Shown piece by piece: positions 6,181-7,080 of a stretch of DNA of 7,080 bases. The stretch covers positions 1 through 7,080 of the forward strand of contig CAMHRD010000056.1 of the NCBI GenBank assembly GCA_946187365.1, written 5' to 3'. This DNA comes from an uncultured Bacteroidales bacterium (GTDB taxonomy: Bacteria; Bacteroidota; Bacteroidia; Bacteroidales; UBA932). Position 1 is the stretch's first letter. Each line of letters starts with the position of its first letter. Under the pieces are notes generated by a model. The model was not told the origin of the DNA. It searched no databases and saw only the letters and a list, made by a program, of their open reading frames with translations. Position numbers and translations under genes: made by a program.

Positions 6181-6882
6181 ATGAAAAAGTATTTAGCAGA
6201 AATGTTCGGCACAATGGTGCTGGTTCTAATGGGCTGCGGCGTTGCCGTAAGTCTTAACTGTTCTTCTGACTGCTCAACAGTAGCAAATGCCGCAACCGTA
6301 ATCGGAACTGCTTTGGCATTCGGACTTGCCGTTGTAGCAATGGCTTACACAATTGGAGGAGTGAGCGGATGTCACATTAATCCTGCAATCACACTGGGTG
6401 CATTCTTAAGCGGACGTATCAATGCAAAGGATACTGTAATGTATATTATTTTCCAGTGCATTGGCGCTTTCATAGGTTCAGCTCTCCTCTATCTGTTGAC
6501 CTCAAATTCAGGACTTACAGGAACCGGAGCAAATGATCTTCAGAGCGGAGTAACCGTCCTGGGCGGTCTGCTTGCAGAGGTAATCTTCACCTGCGTATTC
6601 GTTCTTGTAGTATTGGGAGCAACATCCAAGACCAACGGTGCAACCAACAACTTTGCAGGCTTGGCAATTGGTCTTTCACTGGTACTTGTACACCTTGCAT
6701 GTATCCGTTACACAGGAACTTCAGTAAATCCTGCACGTTCACTTGCACCTGCAATCTTCCAGGGCGGAAGCGCACTCTCAAATCTTTGGATTTTCATTGT
6801 AGGTCCGTTCGTAGGAGCTGCTCTTGCTGCAGGAATCTGGGGAATTATTGGCCCTTGCTGCTGTTGCAAAAAAGAGAAATAG
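6181..6882 (+). CDS. aqpZ: Aquaporin Z, water channel of the MIP family
   Basis: A 233-residue, six-helix membrane protein with both half-helix signatures, HINPA (65-69) and SVNPAR (181-186). The narrow-filter residues match water-selective AqpZ: Phe47, His171, Thr180 and Arg186. Glycerol facilitators have Gly or Phe at the His position, so water is the likely substrate. The start MKKYLAEMFGT is typical, with helix 1 beginning inside it. Two oddities stand out. The outer loop between helices 1 and 2 holds Cys27 and Cys31, and the C-terminus ends in four Cys followed by KKEK (226-233). The gene has its own -7 element. Its TAG stop (6880-6882) directly abuts the stop codon of the convergent hydE, leaving no room for a separate terminator. 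Confidence 0.93.
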   Translation: MKKYLAEMFGTMVLVLMGCGVAVSLNCSSDCSTVANAATVIGTALAFGLAVVAMAYTIGGVSGCHINPAITLGAFLSGRINAKDTVMYIIFQCIGAFIGSALLYLLTSNSGLTGTGANDLQSGVTVLGGLLAEVIFTCVFVLVVLGATSKTNGATNNFAGLAIGLSLVLVHLACIRYTGTSVNPARSLAPAIFQGGSALSNLWIFIVGPFVGAALAAGIWGIIGPCCCCKKEK

Positions 6883-7080
6883 TTAGATTCTTCTAACGTC
6901 ACCTTTAGAGGAGACGGCGCGGTAACCGGCTGCAGAAATAATTGATTTCAAATCTGCTACGGTCTGCGCCGCCTCTTTTTCTGTATTTGTCTTACCCGGG
7001 TAGAGCCTGTAATTATCCCTCACTCTCTGAGGTGTGATATTTGGCATAATTACATTTGCCCCGCATTTTAGAGCCTTCTC
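6883..7080 (-). CDS. hydE: [FeFe]-hydrogenase maturase HydE, C-terminal part (cut by window edge)
   Basis: The last 65 codons of a minus-strand gene, entering from the right edge and ending at the TAA at 6885 to 6883. The segment reads KCGANVIMPNITP and then NYRLYPGKT, which matches the end of the TIM-barrel in HydE, the radical-SAM enzyme that helps build the H-cluster of [FeFe]-hydrogenases. Biotin synthase, its nearest relative, has a different sequence here (GANSIF type). The tail (TEKEAAQTVADLKSIISAAG, then SSKGDVRRI) has no Cys, so the optional C-terminal iron-sulfur cluster of some HydE proteins is absent. The catalytic CxxxCxxC lies outside the window. It suggests an anaerobe that makes or uses hydrogen. 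Confidence 0.75.
   Translation of the reverse strand, partial: EKALKCGANVIMPNITPQRVRDNYRLYPGKTNTEKEAAQTVADLKSIISAAGYRAVSSKGDVRRI

Noticed and set aside
6882..6897. Hairpin at the aqpZ/hydE junction as a bidirectional terminator
   Set aside because: The stem has only 6 bp, two A-T rich, and no T-run follows on either strand.
1..7080. Mobile elements, CRISPR arrays, toxin-antitoxin or defence genes
   Set aside because: I found no transposase, integrase, regularly spaced repeats, terminal inverted repeats or nuclease modules; every larger gene has a housekeeping or metabolic family.

Overview
The window looks like chromosomal DNA from an anaerobic member of the Bacteroidota, probably order Bacteroidales. 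Four things point there. Genes start without clear Shine-Dalgarno sequences. Copies of the Bacteroidetes -7 promoter element (TAnnTTTG, here always TAAATTTG) lie just upstream of several starts. A ZapA gene sits next to an RNase Y gene. A HydE-like [FeFe]-hydrogenase maturase fits an anaerobic fermenter. Base composition is moderately AT-leaning and looks even throughout. I see no insertion sequence, phage gene, tRNA, rRNA or CRISPR array.

Left block (1-3130, minus strand, read right to left). It starts with a fused, NDP-forming acyl-CoA synthetase-like protein (3130 to 1193) that seems to have lost the usual phosphohistidine loop. Two bases later comes a 52-residue single-span membrane protein (1190 to 1032). 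Then comes a 100-residue coiled-coil protein (1003 to 701), and two bases after it the cell-division protein ZapA (698 to 396). Next is a structured noncoding RNA of about 185 nt (about 380 to 194), whose ends pair in a 13-bp closing stem followed by a U-run. Its shape and its place just after zapA make it a good 6S RNA candidate. The block ends with the first 58 codons of RNase Y (175 to 1).

Right block (3213-6882, plus strand). A short divergent promoter region (3131-3212) leads into a tight three-gene run: an MTA/SAH-type deaminase of the amidohydrolase superfamily, a 6-oxopurine-type purine nucleoside phosphorylase and a YycJ/WalJ-type metallo-beta-lactamase-fold protein. The first two make chemical sense together, since deamination of an adenine nucleoside gives a hypoxanthine nucleoside that the phosphorylase can cleave. 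An aquaporin Z gene follows with its own promoter. It ends exactly where the stop codon of a minus-strand hydE gene (6883-7080, incomplete) begins.

Most of the window is ordinary housekeeping. The points worth a second look are the 6S-like RNA, the degenerate acyl-CoA synthetase with its small membrane-protein neighbour, the 8-bp dyad over the promoter of the coiled-coil/zapA pair, and unusual cysteines in the phosphorylase and the aquaporin.
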